From Hyphomicrobiales bacterium (lineage in GTDB: Bacteria; Pseudomonadota; Alphaproteobacteria; Rhizobiales; Beijerinckiaceae): a stretch of 5,923 bases of DNA. The stretch's first letter is position 1, and every line of letters begins with the position of its first letter. Location of the stretch: assembly GCA_003567055.1 (NCBI GenBank), contig PXAW01000502.1:1-5923 (forward strand), in the 5' to 3' direction. Shown piece after piece: positions 5,334 through 5,923 of the stretch. A program made the position numbers and the translations under genes. Under the pieces are notes generated by a model. That model had not been told where the DNA came from, did not search any database, and was given only the letters and a program-made list of their open reading frames with translations.

Positions 5334-5923
5334 ATGGCAGAACAGACCTATGCGGCGGCGGTTGAAGAGATTGCGCGGGTGAAAGCAGCGGGGGATACAA
5401 TAGTTCGATTATTTACAGAAGGGTTTCGTTCGCTCAACCGAATCCCGACTGAGATAGCAGATCTGAAAAACTTAAAGAAAATATATCTCAATCGGACAAA
5501 GATTACGGATTTGGAACCGCTATCAAGCCTGACGAATTTACAGTCGCTTGAACTCGAAAATACCCCTGTTGATGATCTAACTCCGCTGGCCGGCCTGACG
5601 AATATTCGAATGCTTGATCTCGTGAACACGAACGTCAGCGATCTTACGCCGCTGGCCGGCCTGGCAAAGTTGCGGCGGCTTGCTCTGAACAACACACCGG
5701 TCAGTGATCTTGCGCCGCTGGGCGGTCTGACAAACTTGGTTTTTCTCAACCTCGACGATACAAACGCCATTGATCTGCGCCCGCTGGCCGGACATGGACA
5801 GCTTGGACAGCCAGGCGCTTTTCAACTAGACGCGTTTCAGGCAAATGCTTTTCAAGTAGGAAGATCCAGCCTCCGCTTCCGCAACACCCCCGCCACCGCC
5901 CGTGATGGCCGCCTCGCCGAACT
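5334..5923 (+). CDS. Leucine-rich-repeat protein with an xAFQx insert (5' part, runs off the window)
   Basis: The 196 visible residues are open to the window edge. There is no signal peptide or membrane segment, so the protein is probably cytoplasmic. Residues 1-21 (AAAVEEIARVKAAGD) form a short charged helix, and 22-43 look like an LRR cap (FRSLNRIPTEIADL), as at the start of bacterial LRR and Roco-type proteins. Five 22-residue LRRs span 44-153, of the SDS22/internalin-like pattern LxxLxxLxLxxTxVxDLxPLxG. A sixth begins (HGQLGQ) but collapses into three pentads, GAFQL-DAFQA-NAFQV (161-175). The frame continues into LRFRNTPATARDGRLAE (180-196), which from memory resembles the usual end of the LRR block in related proteins. 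Base composition is mosaic: 5401-5580 counts 39% G+C (71 of 180), rising to 57% and 63% in the next two lines, with GC-rich flanks. LRRs usually bind protein or nucleotide partners. No effector domain is visible, so function is unknown. Confidence 0.85.
   Translation, partial: MAEQTYAAAVEEIARVKAAGDTIVRLFTEGFRSLNRIPTEIADLKNLKKIYLNRTKITDLEPLSSLTNLQSLELENTPVDDLTPLAGLTNIRMLDLVNTNVSDLTPLAGLAKLRRLALNNTPVSDLAPLGGLTNLVFLNLDDTNAIDLRPLAGHGQLGQPGAFQLDAFQANAFQVGRSSLRFRNTPATARDGRLAE
5463..5792 (+). repeat. Five tandem 66-base units encoding 22-residue LRRs
   Basis: The units start at residues 44, 66, 88, 110 and 132 with no length variation. The DNA core CCGCTGGCCGG is exact in units 2, 3 and 5, and unit 4 has CCGCTGGGCGG. 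Unit 1 is much more AT-rich (CCGCTATCAAG at the same place). Units 2-5 are therefore closer to each other than to unit 1, as expected if the array grew by duplication after the N-terminal unit diverged. Confidence 0.85.
5795..5858 (+). repeat. Short tandem repeats breaking the LRR array (9-base pair, then 15-base xAFQx triplet)
   Basis: TGGACAGCT (5795-5803) is followed directly by TGGACAGCC (5804-5812). Three 15-base units follow at 5814-5828, 5829-5843 and 5844-5858, encoding GAFQL, DAFQA and NAFQV; GCTTTTCAA is shared by units 1 and 3, and GCGTTTCAG stands in unit 2. The segment replaces what should be the hydrophobic consensus of a sixth LRR. I do not know a function for xAFQx pentads. 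Confidence 0.7.

Noticed and set aside
5185..5400. Minus-strand open frame across the palindromic block and LRR start
   Set aside because: It runs through the repeat hairpins and the LRR promoter and is antisense to the LRR N-terminus; proline/serine-rich shadow translation.
5793..5865. Frameshift explaining the end of the LRR pattern
   Set aside because: The xAFQx pentads and the following LRFRNTPATARDG segment read in the same frame as the LRRs, so an insertion or replacement fits better than a frameshift.
1..5923. tRNA, rRNA, CRISPR array, IS element or attachment site
   Set aside because: I looked for tRNA arms, regularly spaced short repeats with unique spacers, transposase motifs and terminal repeats and saw none. 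The only tandem arrays encode LRRs and the xAFQx pentads.

Overview
The window looks like a chromosomal segment of a high-GC alphaproteobacterium, most likely of the Hyphomicrobiales (Rhizobiales). The pointers are an RNase E with the alphaproteobacterial architecture (an S1 domain split by a charged insertion, a long disordered acidic/arginine-rich tail and a C-terminal GWW motif), a divergent gene that reads as an AmiC-type cell-wall amidase, candidate CtrA-type boxes (TTAA-N7-TGAA and ATGGTTAA), and GC-rich intergenic palindromes. A sample line of rne (2101-2160) counts 68% G+C. No database was searched, so names rest on motifs and memory of the families.

Layout. Bases 1-280 (minus) hold the first 93 codons of a secreted protein, probably an AMIN-domain N-acetylmuramoyl-L-alanine amidase, cut by the window edge. 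Bases 281-900 are a divergent intergenic region with a CtrA-like box, a candidate rne promoter at 400-427 and a long rne leader containing a strong hairpin at 752-776. Bases 901-3723 (plus) encode full-length RNase E, 940 residues, followed by a textbook intrinsic terminator at 3731-3762. A class I/II PLP-dependent aminotransferase lies convergently at 3771-4949 (minus). Bases 4950-5333 are non-coding: an interleaved inverted-repeat pair, a composite palindromic repeat block with an embedded CtrA half-site, and a good promoter and RBS for the last gene. Bases 5334-5923 (plus) are the 5' part of a leucine-rich-repeat protein, cut by the window edge.

How it fits together. RNase E would scaffold the RNA degradosome. 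Its S1 insertion, charge-blocked tail and terminal GWW match the places where Caulobacter RNase E docks RhlB and PNPase and drives condensate formation. The amidase and rne share one divergent control region, so cell-cycle regulation of either is possible but unproven. The aminotransferase appears to be an independent metabolic gene.

The least ordinary part is the LRR gene. It has a host-like GC-rich start, a core near 39% G+C (5401-5580), five 22-residue LRRs, then an abrupt break into a short xAFQx pentad repeat before host-like GC-rich sequence resumes in the same frame. It looks like a mosaic or recently rearranged accessory gene. No complete new multi-gene system can be demonstrated in this window.
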